Assembly: GCF_007845645.1 (NCBI RefSeq)
Contig: NZ_VCQV01000046.1
Coordinates: 1-34,476 of the forward strand
Length of the DNA: 34,476 nt
Reading direction: 5' to 3'
Origin: Leekyejoonella antrihumi
Lineage (GTDB): Bacteria > Actinomycetota > Actinomycetes > Actinomycetales > Dermatophilaceae
Below are positions 17,604 to 25,612 of the stretch, piece by piece (position 1 is the stretch's first letter; the number at the start of each line of letters is the position of its first letter). Under the pieces are notes generated by a model, which did not search any database, had not been told where the DNA came from, and saw only the letters and a list, made by a program, of their open reading frames with translations. The position numbers were made by a program, and so were the translations under genes.

Positions 17604-18344
17604 TCAGCTCGTGCCACCGGTGCCGGTCGATGTGACGTAAGGCACGGCGGTGATCTGCTGGGGAATGAATCCAGGCAGTGGAGAGGCGGATACGTCGTCG
17701 GCGCATTCGATGTCCGCGGTGAATCCGGGTCCGGGTATGTCGAGGATGCCGGAGGCGGACACCAGACCTTGTGTCTCGGGGGCGAGGTCCACGCCGTCCT
17801 GGCCGCCGGACACGAACGGCGGAAACCCTGCCTGGGCAATTGCGTTGATGGCGCAGCTGCCGTGTAGCGCGCTCGCGCCCGAGGTGACGAACGCGGTGGC
17901 GGTGACCAGGTAGTGGCCGGCCGGTAGGGCAAGGTCGTTGCCGGTCGTGTGCAAGGCGGTCAACGCGCCGGTGCTCGCCGGACCGGCTGGGCCGGCAGGG
18001 CCGGCAGGGCCGGCAGGACCCGCGGGACCGGTTTGGCCGGCAGGACCCGCGGGACCGGTTTGGCCGGCAGGTCCCGGATCGCCTTTCAGTCCTCGAGGGC
18101 CTTGGGCGCCTTGGGTGCCGGTCTGGTTCCAGCTGACGTGGGTGTCGCGGCCGAAGCAGCGGGGTGTGCTGCTCGGGTTGACATGGACGTTGTAGACGGT
18201 GCCGAGGGTTCGGCTCAGGCAACCCCGAAAGACGTTGGCGGAGGGAGTTGTATCGGCGAACGCGACGGCGGACCCACCGCCGGCGAGGACGGCAACGATG
18301 GCGCCGCCGGTCAGTGCGCGTCGAGCAAGCTTACTTCTGAGCAT
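17604..18344 (-). CDS. Secreted collagen-like protein
   Basis: 246 residues. A Sec signal peptide (RRALTGGAIVAVLAGGG, cleavage about AFA-DTT, residue 30) is followed by a short domain with two cysteines (GCLSRTLG, PRCFGRDTHVSWNQTG). Then come 16 uninterrupted Gly-X-Y triplets at 76-123, mostly GPA, able to form a short triple helix. The C-terminal 120 residues (LPAGHYLVTATAFV, GSCAINAIAQ, GFTADIECADD) are beta-rich and may be a C1q/TNF-like trimerisation head; this is inference. No LPxTG anchor or membrane tail is seen, so it is probably released or non-covalently bound. It lies 9 bases after the NTF2-like gene as the second gene of an operon and is convergent with the PAC2 gene. Confidence 0.85.
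   Translation of the reverse strand: MLRSKLARRALTGGAIVAVLAGGGSAVAFADTTPSANVFRGCLSRTLGTVYNVHVNPSSTPRCFGRDTHVSWNQTGTQGAQGPRGLKGDPGPAGQTGPAGPAGQTGPAGPAGPAGPAGPAGPASTGALTALHTTGNDLALPAGHYLVTATAFVTSGASALHGSCAINAIAQAGFPPFVSGGQDGVDLAPETQGLVSASGILDIPGPGFTADIECADDVSASPLPGFIPQQITAVPYVTSTGTGGTS
18008..18061. repeat. 27-bp tandem repeat in collagen-like gene
   Basis: Two exact 27-base units (18008-18034, 18035-18061) and the start of a third, in a wider field of 9-base GCCGGCAGG-type units from about 17985. Each 27-mer encodes three Gly-X-Y triplets in the opposite strand, so copy number could change in frame. Confidence 0.85.
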
Positions 18345-18353
18345 GATGGGTTC

Positions 18354-18899
18354 CTACGGTGGTTGGGTGCCCAGGCGCTGGGCGGGCGTGGAATGAGCAT
18401 CGCGCGGGGTGCGGGGGGAAACGTCGTAGGCGTCGGGGGTGAGGTTTTGGGCTGCCACCCTCCAGGCCCGGTCAGGACCCCGGCGCGCGATGCAGCTCAC
18501 CGAGCCGGCCTCGGCGGTGGGTGTGCCGTCCGGCCTGGCGCCGTACCTGCTCCATCGTCCGGCGAGGAGCGCGATCTCGCCGATGATCAGACTGCGTTGT
18601 GGATGCACCTCATAGGCCGTCTTGGCCTCGACGGCACGGGTGAGTATGCGCCGGATCGCGTCGAGGCCGACGGCGGGTGCTGCGCCGCCGACCGCCAGGA
18701 TCGCAGCGGGCTCGTAGTAGCTGAGGGCGGCTTGCAGGTCACCGTCACTGATTGCGTCGGCGATGAGGTCGCCGAGGTCTTCGCTCCGCGTGGCTGGAGT
18801 CGGCTGAATGATGTCACCGGTTCCGGCATCGGCAGTCACCGCGGAGGGGTTGCCGGCGGCGCGTCCGGACACCGGACGCGGGTTTGGCTGCTGCGGCAT
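18354..18899 (-). CDS. NTF2/SnoaL-like domain protein
   Basis: 181 residues. The central part (about 38-145) has the cone-shaped NTF2-like fold pattern: LGDLIADAISDGDLQAALSYYEPAAIL, GLDAIRRILTRAVEAKTAYE, IIGEIALLAGRWSRYG, VSCIARRGPDRAWRVAAQN. This resembles YybH/DUF4440-type proteins. No export signal is visible and both ends look disordered. ATG 18899 has Shine-Dalgarno GGGAGG about 6 bases upstream. It is the first gene of an operon with the collagen-like gene and is transcribed away from the large BTAD regulator, 207 bases between starts. Function unknown; such folds serve as small-molecule-binding or enzymatic domains. Confidence 0.78.
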   Translation of the reverse strand: MPQQPNPRPVSGRAAGNPSAVTADAGTGDIIQPTPATRSEDLGDLIADAISDGDLQAALSYYEPAAILAVGGAAPAVGLDAIRRILTRAVEAKTAYEVHPQRSLIIGEIALLAGRWSRYGARPDGTPTAEAGSVSCIARRGPDRAWRVAAQNLTPDAYDVSPRTPRDAHSTPAQRLGTQPP

Positions 18900-19106
18900 A
18901 CGTCGCCTCCCACCGTGCGGGTCAGTGTTGTGAGGTAAGTCTTGGCTCCGGTGCGGGGGGAATCGCCGGGTGCCCGTTCAACCGGCGTGGACATGGCAGG
19001 CGTGGTCGTATTCTGGAGGCGTTGACGATCGCGGTGACGTCCTTCTCTGCGCTTGCGCATGGTTCGGTACCGGCGGTCGTCGATGTGGACGACAGAATGG
19101 TCGCGC

Positions 19107-22100
19107 ATGACGGGTCGAGAACAGGTCAAAGCCACGGTCTCGCGTGTCGCCACCACCCCTGCGTCGCCGCGCACCCCACTGGTGGGACGTGACGACGAGG
19201 TGGTTCGGCTGCTACGGACCTTGGCGGGATGCCGCCTGGTGACCTTGACAGGGCCCGGTGGTGTCGGCAAGACCCGACTGGCCCTGGCTCTGATGCAGGC
19301 GGACGCCACGGCGGAGCTGGCACCGGACGGGGCGGTCACGGTGGAGCTGTCGGCGGTTTCTGACGCGGCCCTCGTTGCCGACACCGTGCGTGTGGCTCTC
19401 GGCGTGCCCGACGCGCCGGGACGGCCGGCGGGTGTCGCAATCATCGATCGGCTCGACGCCGCAGCAGCGTTGCTGGTGCTGGACAACTGCGAACATCTGA
19501 GTCCCGCTGTCGCCGAGCTCGTTGACGCCCTATTGGACGGGTGCCCCCGCCTCCGAGTGTTGGCCACCAGCCGCGAGCCGCTCGCCGTCGATGGGGAAGC
19601 GCTGTGGCCGGTGCATCCCTTTCGGGTCCCACCCGCCGACACAATGACGGCAGCGGTAGTCGCGGACACCGCGTCCGGTCAGCTCTTCGAGCAGCGCGCC
19701 CAAGCGGTCCGTCCGACCTTTCACCTCACCGACGCGAACGCGCCCGGTGTCACGCGCGTGTGCCGGCGAGCTGGTGGGCTGCCGTTGGCGATCGAGCTTG
19801 CGGCAGCCCGGGTACGGGTGCTGTCTGTCGAGGAGATCGCCTCCGGTCTGGACGACATGCTCGGGCTGCTCGCCGGCGGAGCCCGGAGCAAGCCGGTGCG
19901 GCAGAAAAGCCTGCGAGCCAGCCTGGACTGGAGCAACGCTCTGCTCAACGGCTGGGAACAGACCGTGTTGCGCCGCCTGGGTGTCTTTCCTGGCGGATTC
20001 GACCTGCCGGCGGCCACAGCCGTCGTCGCCGGCGAGGACGTCTCAGCCACCGAGCTGCTGGATCTGCTCCTCCGGCTGGTGGACCAGTCGCTGCTCACGG
20101 CACAGTCCACGGGTGGACCGGTGCGGTATCGACTTCTGTCCCCGATCCGCGACTACGCCCGCGAACGGCTCGCCGAGGCCGGCGAGCAAGGCGCCGTTGC
20201 TGCTGCCCATCTCGGCTTCTACGCCGACCTGGTCGACCGGGCCGAGCCACTCTTGTCCGGGCCGCGACAGACCGAGCACCTGGATGAACTGGAGCTCGAG
20301 GGCAACAACTTGCGAGCCGCGCTGAAGTTCGCGGCTGAGTCAGGCGCGCCACCCGCCGGCCTCCGGCTGGCGGCCGGGCTGGAGAGGCTGTGCGCGGTGC
20401 GCGGGCACTACCGCGAAGAGTGGCAGTGGTTGGACTGGGCCGCGACCGCCGATCCGGGCGCACCGGAACCGCTTCGCGCCAAGGCCCTGCTCGGCGCGGG
20501 CCGGCTGGCCTTTCTGGCCTGCGACTACCCGGCCGCGGTGCGCCGATTGGAAGCCGGCCTGCGGCTGTACCGGCAGATCGGTGACCGGCCCGGGACCGTC
20601 ATGGCTCTGCATGGACTCGGAAGTGTGGCGCGCGAGCTGGGCCGTTACGCTCGCGCTGAGGCGCTCTACCGGCAAGCCCTGACACTGGCAGCAGGCGACG
20701 CCGATGCCCGGCAAGTTGCTCAGGCCCGCGGATATCTCGGATTCACCGCCTGGCTACAAGGTGACTGGCAACGCGCCGTCACCGAGTCCGAGCAGGCGCT
20801 GCGCGCGTTCCGGCAGCTCGGCGACGGCGAAGGCATCGTATGGTCCCTGCTCAGCCTGGGCGCCGTCGCGCAATACCGTGACGAGTATGCCGTCGCCGCC
20901 GAAATGCTCGGCCAGGCCCGCGAACTGGCCGAACGGCTCGGCTACCGCGAAGGGATGGCCTGGTCTCTACACGAACTCGGCCTGCTCGCGCTGCGTCGCG
21001 GTGATGCCGCCGCCGAAGAGCTGCTCCTCGACGCTCTGTCGCGCCACCGAGCCCTCGGCGATCGGTGGCGCACGGCAAGCGTCCTCGAAGACCTGGCCGC
21101 GTGCGCACAGACCACCGGCGATCATCGCCGAAGCATCGCGCTGCTCGGCGCGGCCGCACAGATCCGGACCGCCATCGGAACCGAGCTCGCGCCCTGCGAA
21201 CGGCCGCGCCACGACCGGGTCGATGCCGCCGCCCGCCAACACCTGCGCGAAGACGACTTCGCCGCCGCGTGGCTACATGGACAAGGAGCGACGCTGGACC
21301 AGCTGATCACCGCGACGGCAACCGTGCCATCGCCCGAACCGACACACGGTCGCCCGCCCCGCGACGTCCATACGACCACAACCGCACCACGGCTGCGCAT
21401 CCGCGCATTGGGCGCTTGCACGGTGCACCGCGGCACACACCTGCTGACCACCGCCGACTGGGGCTACGGCAAACCACGGGAACTCTTCTTCCTGCTCGCC
21501 GGCTCACCGTCGCTGACCAAGGCAAACATCGGTACCGCGCTGTGGCCCGACCTGGACGGCCCGCAACTACGCAACGCCTTTCACACCGCCCTACGCGACC
21601 TGCGCCGCGCAGTCGGCGACCCCGGCTGGATTCTCTACGCGGCTGGGCGCTACACCCTTGATCGCACCCGGGAACACAGCTCAGATGTCGAGATCTTCCA
21701 AGAAGGCCTCGCCGCAGCCCGCCGGAGCAAGCCACCCGAGGTCGTCCTCGCCCATCTGCAACGTGCCATCACCGCCTACGGCGGAGAGTTCGGCCAAGAC
21801 CTGCCCGAGACAGAGTGGGTGCTGGCCCGCCGCGTCGAGTTCGCCGATGCCGCCACCCGGGCCCTGTCGCAGGTCGGCCGGCTGCTCGCTGCTGCCGACC
21901 GCTACGACGAAGCGGCCGAGATCTACCGTCGCCTGATCGAGCGTGACCCTCTCGATGAGGCCGCGAACCGCCACCTCATGATCTGTCTGAGCCGCCTCGG
22001 GGAGGTCGGACAGGCAGCCCAGCGGTACCAACAGCTCACCGAGCTGCTACGCACCGAACTCGGCGTCGGCCCTTCTCCAGAAACACGAGCCGTCCACCAA

Positions 22101-22121
22101 CGATTGCAGGCAGCCGACTGA
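19107..22121 (+). CDS. STAND ATPase-TPR-BTAD transcriptional regulator
   Basis: 1004-residue signal-transduction regulator. Order: NB-ARC/STAND ATPase (P-loop GPGGVGKTRLAL at about 49-60, Walker B LLVLDNCEHL near 128, LRVLATSREPL, GLPLAIELAAARVRVLS); a winged-helix/helical arm (to about 400); a TPR region (about 430-720, ALYRQALTLA, EMLGQARELAERLGY); then an OmpR/SARP-like winged helix (about 760-850, IRALGACTVHRG, YGKPRELFFLLA, LWPDLDGPQLRNAFHTALRDLR) and a BTAD domain (about 858-1000). AfsR-type proteins have the DNA-binding/BTAD part first; here it is last, as LuxR is in MalT. The start is uncertain: ATGs at 19053 and 19083 are also possible and none has a good Shine-Dalgarno. It probably controls the divergent NTF2/collagen operon. 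Confidence 0.88.
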   Translation: MTGREQVKATVSRVATTPASPRTPLVGRDDEVVRLLRTLAGCRLVTLTGPGGVGKTRLALALMQADATAELAPDGAVTVELSAVSDAALVADTVRVALGVPDAPGRPAGVAIIDRLDAAAALLVLDNCEHLSPAVAELVDALLDGCPRLRVLATSREPLAVDGEALWPVHPFRVPPADTMTAAVVADTASGQLFEQRAQAVRPTFHLTDANAPGVTRVCRRAGGLPLAIELAAARVRVLSVEEIASGLDDMLGLLAGGARSKPVRQKSLRASLDWSNALLNGWEQTVLRRLGVFPGGFDLPAATAVVAGEDVSATELLDLLLRLVDQSLLTAQSTGGPVRYRLLSPIRDYARERLAEAGEQGAVAAAHLGFYADLVDRAEPLLSGPRQTEHLDELELEGNNLRAALKFAAESGAPPAGLRLAAGLERLCAVRGHYREEWQWLDWAATADPGAPEPLRAKALLGAGRLAFLACDYPAAVRRLEAGLRLYRQIGDRPGTVMALHGLGSVARELGRYARAEALYRQALTLAAGDADARQVAQARGYLGFTAWLQGDWQRAVTESEQALRAFRQLGDGEGIVWSLLSLGAVAQYRDEYAVAAEMLGQARELAERLGYREGMAWSLHELGLLALRRGDAAAEELLLDALSRHRALGDRWRTASVLEDLAACAQTTGDHRRSIALLGAAAQIRTAIGTELAPCERPRHDRVDAAARQHLREDDFAAAWLHGQGATLDQLITATATVPSPEPTHGRPPRDVHTTTTAPRLRIRALGACTVHRGTHLLTTADWGYGKPRELFFLLAGSPSLTKANIGTALWPDLDGPQLRNAFHTALRDLRRAVGDPGWILYAAGRYTLDRTREHSSDVEIFQEGLAAARRSKPPEVVLAHLQRAITAYGGEFGQDLPETEWVLARRVEFADAATRALSQVGRLLAAADRYDEAAEIYRRLIERDPLDEAANRHLMICLSRLGEVGQAAQRYQQLTELLRTELGVGPSPETRAVHQRLQAAD

Positions 22122-22211
22122 CCACCCACCACCTCGGCTGGCGAAGCGTTAGCGGCAGGGCGAACGCGAGCACGGTTCGGTTCTCGTAGTGGATGAGAGA
22201 TAGTTGACTGC

Positions 22212-22958
22212 ATGACACGTCTTCGATTCAGGCGGCGCGAAGAGGCGCCGTCGCGGCCGCAGGGTCCGCTTCCACGGCACGTAGGCGTCATCATGGATGG
22301 CAATCGGCGGTGGGCACGCGCGGCGGGCTTTGCCAATGCCAGTGTCGGACACAAGGTCGGCGCCGATCACCTGGCCGACCTACTCGGCTGGCTACATGCC
22401 CGTGGGATCGATCATGCGAGCGTCTACGTGCTGTCCGCGGACAACATCCGCAAGCGTGAGGGTGCCGAGATCGAGTATCTCTTTGACCTGATTCGTACCG
22501 TCCTTCCGGTCAAGGTCCGCGAATCTGAGTGGTGGCAGCTGCATATCGCGGGCGATCTGACACTCCTGCCCGTGGCGTGTAGCGAGGCGTTGCAGGCGGC
22601 GATGGTCGAGACGGAGGGCCGCCCAGCGCAGCTGACCCTCGCGATCGGGTACGACCCCCGCCAGGATGTCACCGACGCGGTTCGACGCGTGTTGCGCGGG
22701 ATCGGTGGCGAGCCACCGGACGGCGCCGGCTTCGTCGACGCGATCACGTCTGCCCTGCCCGGCGGATCGGTCAAAGACATCGATCTGGTCATCCGAACCA
22801 GCGGCGAGCGACGGATCTCGGGCTTCTTCCCCTGGCAGAGCCAAAAAGCAGAAATCCACGTGAGCAAGAAGCTGTGGCCGGCGTTCAGCGAACACGACCT
22901 CGACCTTGCTATCGATGACTACCGCCGGAGAACCGCACCAAGCCCTGCAGCCTGCTGA
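22212..22958 (+). CDS. Isoprenyl (cis-prenyl) diphosphate synthase, UppS family
   Basis: 248-residue cis-prenyltransferase that adds isopentenyl units in Z configuration to an allylic diphosphate. Motifs: HVGVIMDGNRRWAR (the catalytic Asp and diphosphate-binding loop), VGHKVGADHLADLL, VYVLSADNIRKREGAEIEYL, and the signature LVIRTSGERRISGFFPWQSQKAE. The signature departs from RLSNFLLWQ of typical undecaprenyl synthases (ISGFFPW), and STEN is SADN, so a shorter-chain or specialised product is possible. The ATG at 22212 lies 90 bases after the BTAD regulator on the same strand without a clear Shine-Dalgarno. A main uppS is expected elsewhere, so this is probably a paralogue. Confidence 0.9.
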   Translation: MTRLRFRRREEAPSRPQGPLPRHVGVIMDGNRRWARAAGFANASVGHKVGADHLADLLGWLHARGIDHASVYVLSADNIRKREGAEIEYLFDLIRTVLPVKVRESEWWQLHIAGDLTLLPVACSEALQAAMVETEGRPAQLTLAIGYDPRQDVTDAVRRVLRGIGGEPPDGAGFVDAITSALPGGSVKDIDLVIRTSGERRISGFFPWQSQKAEIHVSKKLWPAFSEHDLDLAIDDYRRRTAPSPAAC

Positions 22959-23244
22959 GTTGTGTCGATAGACGATCACCGAGGGCGACATCTGGATCCC
23001 GACGCCCGTCGAGCGTGAGTTCGTGGCCGGCTGCGACAACGGCAGATTGCACCGATCGGACATTCTACCGGCAGCCCTCCCGGCGAAAGGCAGTACGGAA
23101 CCTTGACCCAGCGCCGCTACCAGATCGCTCATTCGCCTCAACAGGTTTGGCTCTCGCACCGGACGCGGCTTCCACCGACCCTCGGCGCGGCCGCCACTAT
23201 GGGTCTTCGCTCCGGCCACCAACCACTGTTCCTAATTCTGAGTA
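22959..23244. other. Intergenic stretch with possible coding debris
   Basis: About 285 bases between the prenyltransferase and the VOC remnant. A short frame around 22978-23105 reads GDIWIPTPVEREFVAGCDNG and looks protein-like, but has no start or ribosome site and matches nothing I recognise. No hairpin or RNA gene was seen. Confidence 0.3.
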
Positions 23245-23500
23245 CCGGTACCCAGAACGCACTGAGGGCGCCAAGCATTTCGGGGTGTGGCCCCTGTCGG
23301 AGGCTGCCCAGGCCTGCTTCGGTGCCCAGGAGTGGCCAGCAACGCATTCGGCGCCGCAGGCCACGATCGAGTTCGAGGTAGACGACGTCGAGTCTGCTGC
23401 GGCAGGCTTCAAGAAAGCGGTCATGTCTTGGTCCACCCGGTCCGTACCGAGCCATGACGATCCGCTATTGGGTTTGAGTTGCGGGAACCTCGGACGTCGG
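23245..23500 (+). pseudogene. VOC (glyoxalase/bleomycin-resistance) family remnant
   Basis: C-terminal half of a vicinal-oxygen-chelate family protein. One frame reads GAKHFGVWPLSEAAQACFGA, then ATIEFEVDDVESAAAGFKK, typical of these small dioxygenase/lyase-fold proteins. Near 23410 the sense passes to another frame reading ESGHVLVHPVRTEP followed by a TGA at 23454, where relatives have Trp, and then RSAIGFELREP. Upstream, the first half of the fold cannot be found. A frameshift, a nonsense codon and a missing N-terminus make it clearly dead. Its 3' end overlaps the end of the opposite-strand acetyltransferase. Confidence 0.62.
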
Positions 23501-24049
23501 GGCACTCTGTTGTGCGTCGCAACTGTCGGACCAGTCCTGGGCCAGTAGCCCCAAGATCGCGTCGTCGGTGAAAACCCCATTAACCCAGCCAGATTGCCTT
23601 AACGTGCCTTCACGGCGAAATCCGGCTCGAGCGGCGGCGGCGATCATCGCAGCATTGTCCGTCAGGGTCTCCAACTGCAATCGGTGAAGGCCACGTGTGC
23701 GAAATCCGTAATCGGTGAGAACGGTAACGATGTCAGTGCCCAAGCCCCGGCCACGGAAGGCGGGCCGTAGCGACAGACCGAGGTGGGCCGATCGGTTGTG
23801 CAAATCAATGCCCCACAGCGATGCTTCTCCGGCCAGGTCGCCAGTGGCTCGCTCAACCACCGAGAAGACCGCAGCTGACTCCGACGGCGCAGGCACGGCA
23901 TACGGGGAACGTGGCCCGGACGGGATGGGGACCCAGCCTTGAAGATGCGAACGGGAGCGGCCCGAAACGTTTTCATAAAGCTCCGCGTGCAAAACGGCCA
24001 CGTCATCTTCATGACGCGGTCGTAGGCAGACCAACTTGCCAAGCAGCAT
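23465..24049 (-). CDS. GNAT family N-acetyltransferase (RimJ/RimL-like)
   Basis: 194-residue acetyl-CoA-dependent acetyltransferase. It begins MLLGKLVCLRPRHEDDVAVLHAELY, as RimJ/RimL-type members do. It has the core SVVERATGDLAGEASLWGID, HLGLSLRPAFRGRGLGTDIV (acetyl-CoA pyrophosphate loop, R-G-x-G-L-G), and the C-terminal LHRLQLETLTDNAAMIAAAARAGFRREGTLRQSGWVNG. The acceptor is unknown: ribosomal N-terminus, small molecule or peptide. I placed the start at ATG 24049, where homology begins; an in-frame ATG at 24145 would add 32 residues that look non-conserved. It is an isolated gene in the accessory island. Confidence 0.87.
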   Translation of the reverse strand: MLLGKLVCLRPRHEDDVAVLHAELYENVSGRSRSHLQGWVPIPSGPRSPYAVPAPSESAAVFSVVERATGDLAGEASLWGIDLHNRSAHLGLSLRPAFRGRGLGTDIVTVLTDYGFRTRGLHRLQLETLTDNAAMIAAAARAGFRREGTLRQSGWVNGVFTDDAILGLLAQDWSDSCDAQQSAPTSEVPATQTQ

Positions 24050-24381
24050 CTGCAATTCATACAGCAGCGAGTGATCGACGGGCAACCGGCTTACCTGCCG
24101 CTCGCGCGCAACGCCTTCCCCGCTCCACCGATCTGCGATTGGCAATCGGCGACGCGTCCAGGGATGCTCCGTATGGCCACCCCTGCGGGACGGGAGGACC
24201 CCATCCGCCGGTCGTTCGTCTCGTCACCGGTGATCGTTCCATCTTCGGGACGCGGCGAAGGTTCCTCGACGGTTGTTCGTGCGCAAGGTGCCCCATCGGG
24301 CAGTTCCGCACCCCGCAGGTGGATCGGCTGCCGGGCACTGTCCAAGCCGTGGCGCCAGCGCCTGGGCAAACGAACACGCGA
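24050..24381. other. Intergenic stretch, nothing recognised
   Basis: About 330 bases between the acetyltransferase start and the end of the broken membrane-protein gene. A 92-codon open frame on the minus strand (to 24091) has no ribosome site and no recognisable content. Confidence 0.45.
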
Positions 24382-24976
24382 TCAGCCGCGCGAGAGCGGA
24401 CGCTGACCAACTCTGCTGATAACCAGAGCAATAGCGGCAACCGAGAGCCCCAACACAACCTCGCCGGCGAACACGGCGCCGCTTCCCGACACAGCATCAA
24501 CCGGGTCCTTCTCCACCGTGTCATAGACAATCCACGCCACGGGCTCAAACACCAGCAGTAACCCAAGCAGCACCAGCTTCCCGCGGCGAGCGAAGCGACT
24601 GCTGATCGCAGTGACAGCAGCAGCGCCCGCTGTGCCACCGACAAGGAACGTCAGATTGTTGCGGGCAGTCTCAAAGTTTGACCATGTGCCAGAGTGTCGC
24701 CGTCGTCGCATAGAACGCGGCCAGGCTCAACAGGGCTGCGAGACCTCCGACCAGCCCCGAGGTGACAGATCGACGAGAAGCAACCGCCCCGGCAGCGATC
24801 GGGAGCACCAGCCACGGGGCACTCAGATTCCCAAGCACCATATGCCAGCCCCCGCCAGTCCCCTTCAGCACAGCGAACAGCACGCCGAACAACGTGCTCC
24901 CGCCCAACAGCAGCATCACTGTGAACCCTCGGCGTGGCCGAATCGCGCGGGCAAAGCCCCACTCGTTCGAGTTCAT
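24382..24976 (-). pseudogene. Small multipass membrane protein (DUF6518-like), frameshifted
   Basis: One membrane protein appears split by a one-base shift. The 5' half begins at ATG 24976 with Shine-Dalgarno GGAGGG, carries four hydrophobic segments (including FTVMLLLGGSTLFGVLFAVL and LSAPWLVLPIAAGAV), and stops at a TGA at 24671. The other frame continues from the overlap as NFETARNNLTFLVGGTAG, then LVLLGLLLVFEPVAWIVYDT and a last helix (VVLGLSVAAIALVISRVG) to 24382. Joined at the CAAACTTTGAGAC site the product would be about 197 residues with six to seven helices, resembling DUF6518 proteins. The downstream half has an ATG (24711) but no ribosome site, so two overlapping genes are less likely. 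A sequencing error is possible. Confidence 0.6.
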
Positions 24977-25111
24977 CTAGCCATCCCTCCACCAGACGAG
25001 GTCACAACAGGCAGTGTGCATCTGGTCTCCTCGGTCCTGCTCATCTCGAGGAGCGGCACGACCGAGACGCTCCGGCCGATCACCGTAAACCGATCCGCGT
25101 AGGGGATACCG

Positions 25112-25303
25112 CTACCCGTCGGGCCGCAACTCCTCTTCGAGGATTTCGTCGCACAGGCGTACGCACTCGTTGCAGATGAAGACGCCATTCGATCCGGCGA
25201 TCAGCTTGTCCACGGCACTCTTGTCCTTCCCGCAGAAGGAGCAGCGCAGCGAGGCACTCACCAGGGGACTGTCCTGGAACGGTGAGCCCGCGATTTGCCG
25301 CAT
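25112..25303 (-). CDS. Stand-alone ClpX-type C4 zinc-finger protein
   Basis: 63-residue protein consisting almost only of the zinc-binding domain found at the N-terminus of Clp[20 protein letters not shown], then [19 protein letters not shown]. The four cysteines (C-x2-C, C-x2-C) are all present. In ClpX this domain dimerises and binds substrates and adaptors; no AAA+ domain follows here, the frame stopping after EELRPDG. It could be an adaptor or decoy for a Clp protease, which is inference. The start is uncertain: ATG 25303 has only a weak purine-rich upstream stretch, GTG 25261 is possible, and an open frame extends upstream to 25567 through non-protein-like, palindromic sequence. Confidence 0.72.
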   Translation of the reverse strand: MRQIAGSPFQDSPLVSASLRCSFCGKDKSAVDKLIAGSNGVFICNECVRLCDEILEEELRPDG

Positions 25304-25459
25304 AACGCCGCCACTGGGCGCTCCGATTGTGGAGGCTCCGGCTGCTTGTGCGGCAACCGCTATAAGTTGACTCGCCCCTCGGTGGACGTATGGCGCGCCG
25401 GCCGAGCGTTGCACGCCTCTCGGCGTCACGCCGCAGAGGTCGCAGCTTTCGGCGCGACC

Positions 25460-25523
25460 GTCGACCAGATCGCAATTCTCAGTTCTTCCACCCTGTTTTA
25501 AAGCGAAGAACTGCGATCTCGAC
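25460..25523. repeat. Imperfect inverted repeat
   Basis: The left arm 25460-25488 and right arm 25505-25523 pair as GTCGA..AGATCGCA..GTTCTTC against GAAGAACTGCGATCTCGAC, with a 7-base and a 2-base bulge; the inner 9 bases (CAGTTCTTC/GAAGAACTG) are perfect. The loop contains TGTTTTAAA, unusually AT-rich for this DNA. It lies 90 bases beyond the APH-like gene's stop and may act as its terminator. Confidence 0.6.
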
Positions 25524-25612
25524 AACGCGGAGGATGCCGGGCGACCCGTTATGGAACTCACCATCACGGTCCCGCACGTCGCTCTTCGTCCTTGCCCTCA
25601 CCACTGCTTGAA

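Noticed and set aside
17221-18222. Large arginine/proline-rich minus-strand frame over the PAC2/collagen junction
   Set aside because: A GC-rich artefact overlapping two genes in other frames.
24091-24369. 92-residue minus-strand frame in the gap after the acetyltransferase
   Set aside because: No ribosome site, no family resemblance, and low-complexity composition.
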